Shown here: piece by piece, positions 1 to 7,895 of the stretch
Layout: each line of letters starts with the position of its first letter
Position numbering within the stretch: the stretch's first letter is position 1
Origin: CAYGZM01 sp964354365
GTDB lineage: Bacteria > Planctomycetota > Phycisphaerae > Sedimentisphaerales > Anaerobacaceae
Direction: 5' to 3'
Assembly (NCBI GenBank): GCA_964354365.1
Contig: CAYGZM010000015.1
Coordinates: 1-40,980, forward strand
Length of the DNA: 40,980 nt
Translations under genes and position numbers: made by a program
The notes under the pieces: model-generated
What the model saw: only the letters and a program-made list of their open reading frames with translations
What the model was told of the DNA's origin: nothing
Database searches by the model: none

Positions 1-60
1 CGGTGAAAACCGAAAAGCAGGATAGAACAGTACTCTGTAATGATGCTACAGTGTCTTATT

Positions 61-253
61 TTTCTTAGATTACCCCTATCTTTTCCCTTCTTGCCACACG
101 TCTGGGCGAGGCGCAGCAGCATGAGAACCTGGGTGACCCTGGCGCGGGTGACGCCTTCCCGGCGGGCGATATCGGCCTGGCGCGACTGCGCCGGAGTCGA
201 GCTCCTGCCGCCAAGCGAGGGCCTTGCGGAGCGTTTCGACCACGGGCAGCGTC
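61..253 (-). pseudogene. frameshifted remnant of a helix-turn-helix protein
   Basis: On the minus strand one frame reads LPVVETLRKALAWRQELD, then SGAVA. After a one-base shift near position 180 it continues QADIARREGVTRARV, then TQVLMLLRLA. The second part is a typical helix-turn-helix of the kind found in ParB/KorB-like or recombinase-associated proteins. An in-frame stop lies just upstream, there is no start, and the similarity fades after about position 83. I read this as a decayed fragment of a mobile-element gene. The family assignment is from pattern memory only; the frame break is seen directly. Confidence 0.45.
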
Positions 254-417
254 TAAGCTCTAAAAAACACAAGCTAATAATATGCAGCCTCTCTCACAAG
301 GCCGCGGTTGCACTTGTCCGTGCTGGCCTCGACACCTTCTTCACCTTCGCCCCTAACAGAGATTCTGCCCGACAACTTCTTGAGACTGTTCTGTGTGTAT
401 CTTCAACCGTTCAAGAA

Positions 418-457
418 GTCGCAGGTTCGTAACGGGTGGTCGCAGGTTCATAACGGG
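418..457 (+). repeat. two-copy 21-bp tandem repeat resembling a tRNA T-arm
   Basis: Two copies of a 19-base core (418-436 and 439-457) differ at one base and are spaced 21 bases apart. The core starts GTCGCAGGTTC, which is also the T-arm sequence of the neighbouring initiator tRNA, but in the opposite orientation. Together with the broken HTH gene this may be debris from an integrated element. The stretch from position 1 to 471 holds no intact gene that I can support. Confidence 0.6.
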
Positions 458-471
458 CTATTTTGGGACAC

Positions 472-512
472 AAAAAAAGAGATAACTCCTTGTTAGAAAA
501 GAAGTTATCTCT
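472..512 (-). terminator. Rho-independent terminator of tRNA-fMet
   Basis: A perfect 10-bp inverted repeat (478-487 against 503-512, AGAGATAACT and its complement) has a 15-base loop. On the minus strand it is followed by a run of seven T. It lies 10 bases beyond the tRNA 3' end and closes the superoperon transcript. Confidence 0.85.
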
Positions 513-521
513 TGGTTAGCA

Positions 522-595
522 TAGCGGGGGCAGGATTCGAACCTGCGACCTCCGGGTTATGGGCCCGACGAGCTACCAGACTGCTCTACCCCGCG
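522..595 (-). tRNA. initiator tRNA-fMet (anticodon CAT)
   Basis: The 74-base cloverleaf has the acceptor strand CGCGGGG at 589-595, anticodon loop CCCATAA, and T-arm GCAGG-TTCGAAT-CCTGC. Two hallmarks identify an initiator. Position 1 is C opposite U72, so the end base pair is unpaired, and the anticodon stem carries three consecutive G:C pairs (GGG/CCC). The 3' CCA is not encoded and must be added after transcription. It starts protein synthesis at the 30S P site, so its place at the end of a ribosomal operon fits its role. Confidence 0.95.
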
Positions 596-606
596 GCCAT
601 TTTCAT

Positions 607-634
607 ATATCGTATTTCGCATATCGCAGTTCGC
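607..634 (-). repeat. four tandem 7-bp units in the tRNA-fMet leader
   Basis: The units atatcgt, atttcgc, atatcgc and agttcgc lie head to tail between the tRNA promoter and the tRNA gene. They match a degenerate heptamer (roughly A-N-N-T/C-C-G-T/C on the plus strand) that recurs in many spacers of this window. Confidence 0.6.
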
Positions 635-654
635 AGCTACTTTGCAACGAAAAG

Positions 655-683
655 AGAATATCATAAAAAGCGTTTGTTATCAA
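655..683 (-). promoter_or_regulatory. sigma70-type promoter for tRNA-fMet
   Basis: On the minus strand TTGATA (678-683) is followed after exactly 17 bases by TATTCT (655-660). Transcription would begin near 648, about 50 bases ahead of the tRNA. This would let the initiator tRNA be made independently of the long operon upstream. Confidence 0.55.
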
Positions 684-697
684 CCACTAAATCAAAA

Positions 698-1114
698 TTA
701 AAAGTTTTCACGGATTTTATCAGCAATTTTCTCGATCTTTCCCTGTGGATACTTGTATGAAGGCCAGCGGTCAAAGATACCGTCGCCGGCATTGCGAGGA
801 ACAATGTGAAAATGCAAATGCTCAATCAACTGGCCGGCGGCCCTGCCGTTATTGCACAACAGATTATAGCCGTCGGCATCCATCGCGGCGGCCACGGCGC
901 GGGCGATATTGCCGAGACGCGAGGCGACCTCGCCCAAAAGCTCCAGTGGACAATCATGCAACTTTTCAAAGTGCTGCTTTGGAATGACCAGAGTGTGGCC
1001 GTCGCTAATGGGGACGATATCGAGAAACGCGAGCACGATTTCGTCTTCGTAAACCTTCGCAACCGGGATTTGTCCGGCCACCATTTTACAGAAAATGCAA
1101 TCATCCGCGCCCAT
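698..1114 (-). CDS. HIT-family nucleotide hydrolase or transferase
   Basis: The 138-residue protein has the length of bacterial HIT (histidine triad) proteins. The triad H99-L-H101-F-H103 followed by IVPR is intact; the middle histidine is the family nucleophile that attacks the alpha phosphate of nucleotide substrates. An N-terminal CIFC pair (C6, C9) is the metal-site half seen in many bacterial members. Such proteins usually cleave AMP-lysine, AMP-amine or dinucleoside polyphosphates, but the substrate cannot be read from sequence. It starts 26 bases after rplQ and probably shares its transcript. No strong ribosome binding site is visible. Confidence 0.9.
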   Translation of the reverse strand: MGADDCIFCKMVAGQIPVAKVYEDEIVLAFLDIVPISDGHTLVIPKQHFEKLHDCPLELLGEVASRLGNIARAVAAAMDADGYNLLCNNGRAAGQLIEHLHFHIVPRNAGDGIFDRWPSYKYPQGKIEKIADKIRENF

Positions 1115-1140
1115 AGTGACGTAATCCCATAGTGCTCAGG

Positions 1141-1740
1141 TTATTCTTTCTTGTCGGTCTGATCCGCCTGCTGTGCTTTCGGAGTCTGATCGGCCCGGTC
1201 GGGCTTCTCGACCTCGGCAGATTCATCGGCGACATCCTGCGCCCCGGCGGCCTTGTCTGCTTTGAGAGCCTCCTTTGCCTTTGTTCTTCTACGAGAGCGT
1301 TTCTTTGCAGCGGCTTTGGCTTTCTTCTTCGGACCTTCGCCCTCGCCTATCAACTGCAGCAGGACAAGCTGACCGTCATCACCCAGCCTCCTCAAAGAAC
1401 GGTGGATGATTCTCGTGTAGCCGCCCGGCCTGTCAAGGTACCGCGGGCCAAGCTCGCTGAAGAGTTTTCCTATTACCGTGCCTTTTCTGACGGGCTTGCC
1501 GTCTTCATATTCAACGACATCACGATTGCCCAGCAGGGCAATAGCCCGACGCCTGGCGTGCAGTGTGCCTTTTTTTGCCAAAGTAATCAGCTTTTCGGCG
1601 AACGGTTTCACCTCTTTGGCCTTCTGGATCGTGGTTGCAATCGTCTCGTGCTCAAAGAGAGAAGCAACCATATTTCGCCGCATAGCCAAGCGGTGCTCGC
1701 TTGTTCGACTTAACCGACGCCCTGCTACTCTATGACGCAT
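1141..1740 (-). CDS. rplQ: 50S ribosomal protein L17
   Basis: The opening MRHRVAGRRLSRTSEHR and the core ending near GQLVLLQLIGEGEG are characteristic of L17, which sits at the peptide exit region of the large subunit. Beyond about residue 135 there is a tail of some 65 residues, first Lys/Arg/Ala-rich and then acidic, that ordinary L17 (about 120-130 residues) lacks. The gene follows rpoA after 18 bases in the classic alpha-operon order. The tail is low-complexity and probably disordered. Confidence 0.97.
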   Translation of the reverse strand: MRHRVAGRRLSRTSEHRLAMRRNMVASLFEHETIATTIQKAKEVKPFAEKLITLAKKGTLHARRRAIALLGNRDVVEYEDGKPVRKGTVIGKLFSELGPRYLDRPGGYTRIIHRSLRRLGDDGQLVLLQLIGEGEGPKKKAKAAAKKRSRRRTKAKEALKADKAAGAQDVADESAEVEKPDRADQTPKAQQADQTDKKE

Positions 1741-1758
1741 GTTTTCAAAATCCTCTTA

Positions 1759-2808
1759 TCACTTAGTACCCTTGGGACCTGGTTTTGGCCCGGACACTTG
1801 AGACTCTTCATCACCACGGGCCGTTCCGAGGGAGAGGCCTATGTCAGCGAGCTTTCTCTTGATTTCACGCAGAGAAGTCTTTCCAAAGCTGCGGATTTTC
1901 AGCAATTCGGATTCGGTCATCTGCGCCAACTGCCCGACCGTCTCGACTTTGACGGATTCGAGACAGTTGCTCGCTCTGACAGATAACTCAAGCTCCTGAA
2001 TGGGCATTTCGAGCTTTTGGGCCAATTCTTCGTCAACAGTCTCCTCTTCCGGGGGCTGCTCGGCGATCCCACCGGCGACAGTATCCTCACCGATCTCGAA
2101 ATACTGTACGAACGGATTGACGTGCTTCCTTAGTATTTTGGCGGCCTCCACCAAAGCCATCTCAGGACTGACCGTTCCATCGGTCCAGATTTCGAGGATG
2201 AGGCGGTCGTAGTTTGTTCGCTGGCCGACACGCGTATCTTCGGTGATGTATCGGACCCTTGTTACGGGGGAATAGACAGCATCGAGGAGTATTCTTCCGA
2301 TCTCCTGGTCGAACCTGTCTGTGTCAGCGATTCTTTCGGCAGCAGGGATGTATCCGCGCCCGTTCTCGACAACCATTTCCATTTCGAATTTTACGTCTTC
2401 GGTTAAAGTGGCCAGGACCATATCACGGTTTATGACTTCAATGGCCGGGTCGGCGACAACGCTAGCCGCGGTTATAACGCCGGCCTTGCCTGCTGAGACC
2501 GTCATTATCTTAGGTCCGGAGCCCTGGAGGCGAACAATAAGGTTTTTTACATTCAGAACGATATCGGTCACATCCTCCATCACGCCCTTTATCGAGCTGA
2601 ATTCATGGCTGACGCCGGCTATCTTGACGGATGTCACTGCGCTGCCCTCCAAAGATGAAAGCAGGACACGCCTAAGACTATTGCCAATAGTGGTGCCGAA
2701 CCCCCGCTCGAAAGGCTCGATGAGAAACCTGCCGTATCTATCGCTCGATACGGTCTTATCTCGTTCAACACGCGTCGGCAATTCCAAACCACGCCATGTA
2801 ACTCGCAT
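1759..2808 (-). CDS. rpoA: DNA-directed RNA polymerase subunit alpha
   Basis: This 349-residue protein nucleates RNA polymerase assembly. The N-terminal domain carries the dimerisation signature (ERGFGTTIGNSLRRVLLSSL) near residues 34-53. After a linker rich in Glu/Pro (residues about 240-260), the C-terminal domain follows with VRASNCLESVKVETVGQL. It retains the Arg and Asn-Cys used to contact UP elements and activators. The start is set by GGAGG five bases ahead of the ATG. The gene is preceded by a 162-base spacer with a large nested hairpin, unusually long for this operon. Confidence 0.98.
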   Translation of the reverse strand: MRVTWRGLELPTRVERDKTVSSDRYGRFLIEPFERGFGTTIGNSLRRVLLSSLEGSAVTSVKIAGVSHEFSSIKGVMEDVTDIVLNVKNLIVRLQGSGPKIMTVSAGKAGVITAASVVADPAIEVINRDMVLATLTEDVKFEMEMVVENGRGYIPAAERIADTDRFDQEIGRILLDAVYSPVTRVRYITEDTRVGQRTNYDRLILEIWTDGTVSPEMALVEAAKILRKHVNPFVQYFEIGEDTVAGGIAEQPPEEETVDEELAQKLEMPIQELELSVRASNCLESVKVETVGQLAQMTESELLKIRSFGKTSLREIKRKLADIGLSLGTARGDEESQVSGPKPGPKGTK

Positions 2809-2849
2809 ATAGGCCTCCGGTCTAATATTCCAAAATCAAACGTAAAGTA

Positions 2850-2912
2850 TCGAAAGAAATTCCGCCCCGGTTCAGCCGGCCGACTGCGAAACGGAATACA
2901 GGACTCTTTCGA
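2850..2912 (-). promoter_or_regulatory. nested hairpin in the rpsD-rpoA spacer
   Basis: Three stems nest in 63 bases. The outer one is 8 bp (2850-2857 with 2905-2912, TCGAAAGA and its complement). The middle is 6 bp (2859-2864 with 2892-2897). The inner is a 4-bp CCGG/CCGG stem at 2867-2879. There is no T-run after it on the minus strand, so it is not a simple terminator. It could be an RNA processing site, a protein-binding leader (S4 is the alpha-operon regulator in E. coli), or a stabilising structure. Function is inference. Confidence 0.5.
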
Positions 2913-2970
2913 CTTTCATTTCTATCCTTGTACATTAAGCTCCGACTTTTCGTTGCCTTTTTGCGCTGAG

Positions 2971-3603
2971 CTATCTGGAACAGAATTCCACCACTAACTG
3001 TTCTTCCACGGGAATCTGAACGTCTTCCCGCGCCGGCAGCGCCACAACGGTAGCTTCCGGTTTTTCGCGGACCAGTTGCAGCCAGGCCTGGATGGTATAA
3101 CTCGGATTGGTCTCCAACTGTCCCTTTATTCTCTTGACGCTTTTCTCGTTGCCCTTTACGGTAATCCTGTCGCCGATTCCTAAAGTATAGTCACTAACAT
3201 CGACCTTGCGTCTGTTGACATAGATATGACCGTGGGCAATGATCTGTCTCGCGGCCTTTCTCGACGGAGCGAAATTCAGCTTGTAGATGACGTTGTCCAG
3301 TCGTCTTTCCAACAGTTGGAGCAAGTTCTCCCCGGTATTTCCCTTTATTCGCTCCGCCTCGTGGAAATACCTCATGAACTGCCGTTCGAACAGCCCGTAG
3401 TACCTTTTGACCTTTTGCTTTTCGCGCAGGCGAACAGCATATTCACTGTTCCTTCCTCTGCGCCAACCGTGCATACCGGGCGCGAGATTGCGCTGTTTCT
3501 TCTCGACCGGGCATTTAGCCATTTCGCACCTGATGCCTTTTAGCATCAGCTTCATACCTTCGCGACGGCAGTGTTTACAGGATGAACCCAGGTAACGTCC
3601 CAT
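2971..3603 (-). CDS. rpsD: 30S ribosomal protein S4
   Basis: S4 is a primary 16S rRNA-binding protein of the small subunit. I start it at MGRYLGSSCKHC, the family's usual beginning, rather than 24 codons upstream, because the longer form would overlap rpsK. GGAG lies upstream of this ATG. Four cysteines (C9, C12, C26, C31) form the zinc site of the C+ type of S4. The S4 RNA-binding domain follows (LERRLDNVIYKLNFAPSRKA, about residues 90-150). Length is 210 residues, normal for the family. Confidence 0.97.
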   Translation of the reverse strand: MGRYLGSSCKHCRREGMKLMLKGIRCEMAKCPVEKKQRNLAPGMHGWRRGRNSEYAVRLREKQKVKRYYGLFERQFMRYFHEAERIKGNTGENLLQLLERRLDNVIYKLNFAPSRKAARQIIAHGHIYVNRRKVDVSDYTLGIGDRITVKGNEKSVKRIKGQLETNPSYTIQAWLQLVREKPEATVVALPAREDVQIPVEEQLVVEFCSR

Positions 3604-3644
3604 GTTTTTTACTTGTCTCCAAAAAACTCCGGTGTATCGGCGTT

Positions 3645-4025
3645 CTATACCCTTCTTCTTTTTGGCGGCCTGCACCCGTTGTGGGGCAAGGGTGTAATAT
3701 CTTCAATTGAAGATATGCGCAAACCCGCCGACTGCAGTGCCGAGATGGCGGATTCACGGCCCGAGCCGGGACCCTTGACTTTGATTTCGACCTCGCGCAC
3801 CCCGTTACGCATAGCGGCGCTGGCGGCACGCTGTGCGGCCTGTTGAGCGGCAAAGGGCGTGCTCTTGCGTGAGCCCTTGAAACCGACACATCCGGTGGAA
3901 CTCGAGCAAATAGTATCACCATCAGCATCGGTGACCGTAATCAAGGTATTGTTGAACGTTGCCTTTATATATACAACAGCCCGCACAACATTTTTTCTGA
4001 CTTTCTTTTTCGCACTTTTCGCCAT
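3645..4025 (-). CDS. rpsK: 30S ribosomal protein S11
   Basis: The 126-residue protein shows the S11 core ATFNNTLITVTDADGDTI, the glycine-rich stretch KGPGSGRESAISAL and the basic end CRPPKRRRV. S11 lines the platform of the small subunit near the mRNA exit path. It lies between rpsM and rpsD, the standard alpha-operon order, with a 41-base gap to rpsD and a 97-base gap from rpsM. Confidence 0.98.
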   Translation of the reverse strand: MAKSAKKKVRKNVVRAVVYIKATFNNTLITVTDADGDTICSSSTGCVGFKGSRKSTPFAAQQAAQRAASAAMRNGVREVEIKVKGPGSGRESAISALQSAGLRISSIEDITPLPHNGCRPPKRRRV

Positions 4026-4122
4026 TGTTTTTCCTGCACTTCGTACATTCTATCCTGCTGCCGACAGCCCGGCCTGATTTCACCCATCGCCAAGGCGGAT
4101 ATGGGCCGACATAACAGAACTC

Positions 4123-4506
4123 TTAGCGTTGTTCCTTTACACCCTTCTTACCTGCAACCGTTTTTCTGGGGCCCTTTCGGGTTCGTGCATTGCTTTGGGT
4201 GCACTGGCCCCGAACAGGCAAGCCTTTTCTGTGTCGAATTCCCCTGTAACACTGTATGTCCCGCAGGCGCGCGATATTCTGCGCGACCTGCCTGCGAAGC
4301 TGGCCTCCGACGATGTAATTGCGGTCGATAATCTGCGTGATGCGGCTGAGCTCATCTTCACTGAGTTTCCCCGCCTTTGTCGGTTTCTCGATCCTGGCCT
4401 CTTTCAATATCTGCTCGGAGGTATATTTACCTATGCCCACAATGTAGGTCAGAGATATCCATATCGATTTATCGTTGGGAATATCGACACCAACTATACG
4501 CGGCAT
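4123..4506 (-). CDS. rpsM: 30S ribosomal protein S13
   Basis: MPRIVGVDIP, the helix-two-turn-helix region GIGKYTSEQILKEA, and the RGIRHRKGLPVRGQ motif near residues 90-103 identify S13. S13 contacts the P-site tRNA and the inter-subunit bridge. At 127 residues it is of normal length, with a basic tail (GPRKTVAGKKG) that reaches the decoding site in known structures. It is the first gene after rpmJ. Confidence 0.98.
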   Translation of the reverse strand: MPRIVGVDIPNDKSIWISLTYIVGIGKYTSEQILKEARIEKPTKAGKLSEDELSRITQIIDRNYIVGGQLRRQVAQNIARLRDIQCYRGIRHRKGLPVRGQCTQSNARTRKGPRKTVAGKKGVKEQR

Positions 4507-4550
4507 TTTGGCTCCTATTCAAATCTTGTATTGTGCTGGCGAATCCTTAA

Positions 4551-4664
4551 TCAGCCCTGGCGCTGCTTGTGCCTGGGGTTCGTACAGATAACGCGTACAA
4601 CGCCCTTTCGCCGGACAATCTTGCAATTTTCACATATACGTTTTACGGAACTTCTGACTTTCAT
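4551..4664 (-). CDS. rpmJ: 50S ribosomal protein L36
   Basis: This 37-codon gene reads MKVRSSVKRICENC, continues KIVRRKGVVRVIC and ends TNPRHKQRQG. It is the small zinc-binding protein L36 in its zinc-retaining form (C11, C14, C27 and a histidine). It sits between infA and rpsM, as in most bacteria. Confidence 0.97.
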   Translation of the reverse strand: MKVRSSVKRICENCKIVRRKGVVRVICTNPRHKQRQG

Positions 4665-4732
4665 TTTGGATATCTGCTTTCACATCGTTAATTCTCAACG
4701 GAAAAGGCGCCCGGTCATAATCCCCAGACCCT

Positions 4733-4948
4733 CTAATGCCGAAGGACTATTCGCCCTCTGTTGAGGTCATAGGGCGACATTTCCACAATGACGGTATCGC
4801 CGGGCAGAATTCGAATGAAGTGCATTCTCATCTTCCCGGAGACATGCGCCAGAATTTTGTGGCCATTTTCCAATTCCACCCTGAACATTGCGTTGGGCAA
4901 AGCATCGGTCACCTTGGCCTGTAATCTTATTGTGTCCTTCTTTGCCAT
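4733..4948 (-). CDS. infA: translation initiation factor IF-1
   Basis: The 71-residue protein begins MAKKDTIRLQAKV, has the S1-like OB fold, and ends with the conserved MSPYDLNRGRIVLRH. IF-1 occupies the 30S A site and works with IF-2 and IF-3 during initiation. It lies between map and rpmJ. Confidence 0.98.
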   Translation of the reverse strand: MAKKDTIRLQAKVTDALPNAMFRVELENGHKILAHVSGKMRMHFIRILPGDTVIVEMSPYDLNRGRIVLRH

Positions 4949-5004
4949 TGGTTATGTCCGGCGATCAGCCGCCGACACGTTTAGCCGTCGGCAGCCAACA
5001 GCCT

Positions 5005-5781
5005 CTATAAAGTCAGTACGTCACAACCATCCTTCACTATTACAATTGTATGCTCAAAATGAGCCGAGCAGCTTCCGTCTCTTGTAACCACCGTCCAGCC
5101 GTTCTTGAGCGTTCGCACGTCGGCGGTTCCGGCGTTAATCATCGGCTCAACCGCCAGGACCATTCCCGGCGCCAGGACAAAGTCGTTGGCCAGCAGCTCA
5201 TCGCTGACAAAGTTGGGCACGCGCGGCTCTTCGTGCATTTCTCTGCCAATACCGTGCCCGACAAAATCCCTTACGACTGAAAAACCGGCGGCTTCGGCAT
5301 ATCGCTGCATCTTAGTGGCCACCTGGCTCCATTTCACCGTCGGCGCACAACTCTTTATTGCTATATCGAGCACGTGCTTTGTGGCGTCCATCAGCCTGCG
5401 TCGGGCCAGCGAGACCTGCCCGATGGGAACCGTAACGGCGGCATCGCCACAATAACCGTTAAGCCTCACACCAAAGTCAATGCTCAGGATGTCGCCTTCT
5501 TTGAGCACTGCATCGGGTGAAGGGATGCCGTGAACGACCTGTTCGTTTATCGAGGCGCAAATCGCGCCCGGAAACGGGGTGCGAGTCTGTGGACCGCGTA
5601 CCCCCTTGAACAGGGCTTCGGCCCCGGCATCGGCGGTCATCCGGAAAGCGACGGCGTCCAACTGGGCGGTGGTCACTCCCGGCTCTGCAATCTCCTGAAG
5701 TTTTGAAAGAACGTCAGCTACCACAGCACCGGCGTTGTGGATCAGCTCAATTTCCCTTGCACTGCGAAGCGTAATAGCCAT
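5005..5781 (-). CDS. map: methionine aminopeptidase type I
   Basis: This 258-residue enzyme removes the initiator methionine from nascent proteins. All five metal ligands of the pita-bread fold are visible: D102 (SIDFG), D113 (GYCGDAAVT), H176 (FVGHGIGR), E212 (VEPM) and E243 (FEHTI). H84 in VVHGIP is the conserved substrate-site histidine. There is no N-terminal zinc-finger extension. It lies between adk and infA, the common arrangement in operons that include secY. Confidence 0.97.
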   Translation of the reverse strand: MAITLRSAREIELIHNAGAVVADVLSKLQEIAEPGVTTAQLDAVAFRMTADAGAEALFKGVRGPQTRTPFPGAICASINEQVVHGIPSPDAVLKEGDILSIDFGVRLNGYCGDAAVTVPIGQVSLARRRLMDATKHVLDIAIKSCAPTVKWSQVATKMQRYAEAAGFSVVRDFVGHGIGREMHEEPRVPNFVSDELLANDFVLAPGMVLAVEPMINAGTADVRTLKNGWTVVTRDGSCSAHFEHTIVIVKDGCDVLTL

Positions 5782-5820
5782 CTATTTTCGTATCTCTTAT
5801 TCCTAAGGTTAATGCACGCT

Positions 5821-6471
5821 TCACTGTTTGACGAGCGTTTTGAGCTTCCGGTAAACAGAAGCCTTAACTTCGTCAGGGTCCTTCTTCGCCTCGATGTCAA
5901 AAACGGTGCTGTTTTTTCTATAATAATCCACGAGCGGCTCAGTCTGCCGGTGGTAGGTTTCGAGCCGATTGGCGACAACTTCGGGGGTATCGTCGGGCCG
6001 CTGGACGAGCTTGGCGCCATCGTGATCGCAGATGCCCTTAACTTTGGGTCTCAGATTCTCAATGTGGTAAACGGCACCACACTTGGGACAGCTTCTTCGT
6101 CCGGTCATCCGCGCTTCGACTACACTATCGTCAATAATCAAGTTCAGAACGGCGTCTATGGCGCCGTCGCCAGCCAGCGATCTATCAAGCGCAACGGCTT
6201 GGTTCGCAGTCCTTGGGAATCCGTCGAGGATAAACCCTGCAGGAGGGGCCTTCTTGATTGCGTCGCTCATCATCTCAATTATGATTCCATCGGGCACAAG
6301 GTCGCCCGCGTCCATATAGCTCTGGGCCTTCCTGCCCAGCTCGGTCCCGTTGGCTCTATGCCGCCGCAGAATATCTCCGCTGGACAAATGCAGCAGCCCA
6401 TACCTGGCAACGATATTCTTGCACTGGGTTCCTTTGCCAGCGCCCGGAGCACCCAACAGCACTATTCTCAT
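5821..6471 (-). CDS. adk: adenylate kinase
   Basis: The enzyme interconverts ATP + AMP and 2 ADP. The P-loop is GAPGAGKGT (residues 7-15), followed by the AMP-binding LSSGDILR and the DGFPRT motif (residues 83-88). The lid (residues about 125-160) carries a C128-X2-C131-X16-C148-X2-D151 zinc site, the long-lid form common outside enterics. Its ATG overlaps the secY stop by four bases (ATGA), implying translational coupling. At 216 residues it is full length. Confidence 0.98.
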   Translation of the reverse strand: MRIVLLGAPGAGKGTQCKNIVARYGLLHLSSGDILRRHRANGTELGRKAQSYMDAGDLVPDGIIIEMMSDAIKKAPPAGFILDGFPRTANQAVALDRSLAGDGAIDAVLNLIIDDSVVEARMTGRRSCPKCGAVYHIENLRPKVKGICDHDGAKLVQRPDDTPEVVANRLETYHRQTEPLVDYYRKNSTVFDIEAKKDPDEVKASVYRKLKTLVKQ

Positions 6472-7832
6472 GTGTATGCTCCTTTTATCCTGCCGGCCCC
6501 GCTGAAACCGTCGTAGCTGCGCATCAGGAGGTTCGCTTCTATTTTCTGAACCAGGTCGAGCGAAACACTGACAACAATCAACAGCCCCGTCCCGCCAAGG
6601 AAATTCGCCACCCGCCAGTCTATGTCAAATAGATCAGGCGAAGCAAGGATAGACGGCACAACGGCGATAATGGCCAGGAATGAGGCGCCATAGAATGTGA
6701 TTCTGGTCATCACGGCTTCCAGATAATCGGCGGTTCTTCGCCCTGGCCGAAGGCCGGGTATGAAGCTGCCGGCATCCCGAAGGTTTTTGGCCATCTCCTT
6801 GGGCTGAAATTGTACCGTGACCCAGAAATAGGCGAACAGGAATATCAACAATACATACAAGACATTGTAAGTGTAGCCTTCGAAGTTGAAAGCCTCCCTG
6901 ACGGCCTCAAGGGCACGGGACGTGGGGAACCTGGTTGCCAACTGGCCAATGACTACGGGCGGGAACATCATAAAAGAGGAAGCGAAGATTATCGGCATAA
7001 CGCCGCCGTGATTTACTCGCAGCGGCAGGTAGTGCCTCTGGCCGCCATAGACGCGGCGACCCCGCATCTGCTTTGCCTGCTGGATGGGTATTCGCCGCTG
7101 GCCCTGAGTAATCAATATGGCGCCGGCAACAACGAATATGAAGGCTGCGATAAGAAAGATGATCTTGTCCAGGCCTACGGCCCCGGATGCGGAAGCACCG
7201 ACTGTTAAGTCAACTTTCTCCCAGAGCGTCCTGATTGCCCAGGGCATTCTGGAGATAATACCGGCCATAATTATCAAGCTGATGCCGTTACCGATTCCGT
7301 ACTCGTCTATCTGTTCGCCGAGCCACATCAGGAAAACGGTGCCAGCCGTCATACTGAAAACACCCATAATGAGGGCCTGCCGGTACATGCCGGCATAGGT
7401 CAGCCCCTTGCCCCCCAACAATTTCATATACATCAGCGATTGGAAAACACATATCAGAACGGTTAAGTAGCGGGTGTACTCCTGAATCTTCTTGTGGCCG
7501 GTCTGGCCCTCCTGGCGAAGCTTCTTCAAGGCTGGAACTATCTCGCCTAACAGCATAAGTATAATCGAGGCTGTAATATAAGGCATAATTCCAAGACCGA
7601 AGAGGCTGCTATGTTCGAGCGTTCCTCCGGTGAACATCTGCATATACTCAGCGGCCCTGCCGAGCGGAGTCTCAGCACCCCTTGATCCGGCGATGTTGGC
7701 TATTGCAGCCTGGTCAAAGCCGGGAACAGGTATGAAGAAACCGACCCTGTAGATGATCAGCAGGGCCAAAGTGAACAGCACTTTGTTCCGCAGATCCCGA
7801 ATTCTAAATATGTTGACGACTGTTCCAAGCAT
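6468..7832 (-). CDS. secY: preprotein translocase subunit SecY
   Basis: SecY forms the protein-conducting channel of the inner membrane with SecE and SecG. The 454-residue sequence shows about ten hydrophobic segments. The first begins at LRNKVLFTLALLIIYRVGFF, whose end precedes the plug region, and the conserved PGLRPGRRTADYL cytoplasmic loop is near residue 370. It follows rplO and is coupled by a 4-base overlap to adk. Confidence 0.98.
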   Translation of the reverse strand: MLGTVVNIFRIRDLRNKVLFTLALLIIYRVGFFIPVPGFDQAAIANIAGSRGAETPLGRAAEYMQMFTGGTLEHSSLFGLGIMPYITASIILMLLGEIVPALKKLRQEGQTGHKKIQEYTRYLTVLICVFQSLMYMKLLGGKGLTYAGMYRQALIMGVFSMTAGTVFLMWLGEQIDEYGIGNGISLIIMAGIISRMPWAIRTLWEKVDLTVGASASGAVGLDKIIFLIAAFIFVVAGAILITQGQRRIPIQQAKQMRGRRVYGGQRHYLPLRVNHGGVMPIIFASSFMMFPPVVIGQLATRFPTSRALEAVREAFNFEGYTYNVLYVLLIFLFAYFWVTVQFQPKEMAKNLRDAGSFIPGLRPGRRTADYLEAVMTRITFYGASFLAIIAVVPSILASPDLFDIDWRVANFLGGTGLLIVVSVSLDLVQKIEANLLMRSYDGFSGAGRIKGAYT

Positions 7833-7860
7833 CTTTCATATCTCGTATTGTGCAGCTCGC
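7833..7860 (-). repeat. heptamer island between secY and rplO
   Basis: On the plus strand the units ctttcat, atctcgt, attgtgc and agctcgc follow each other without gaps in the 63-base rplO-secY spacer. They belong to the same degenerate 7-bp family seen at 607-634, 10277-10297, 14372-14399 and 31301-31328. Confidence 0.5.
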
Positions 7861-7895
7861 GTTTTTTGGTGCGTTATACGGATTGCATACGAACG

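Noticed and set aside
40..432. 130-codon plus-strand open frame at the left end
   Set aside because: It is antisense to the recognisable HTH remnant and has no motif of its own.
3604..3675. Longer S4 with 24 extra residues
   Set aside because: It would overlap rpsK, and the family start MGRY is preceded by GGAG.
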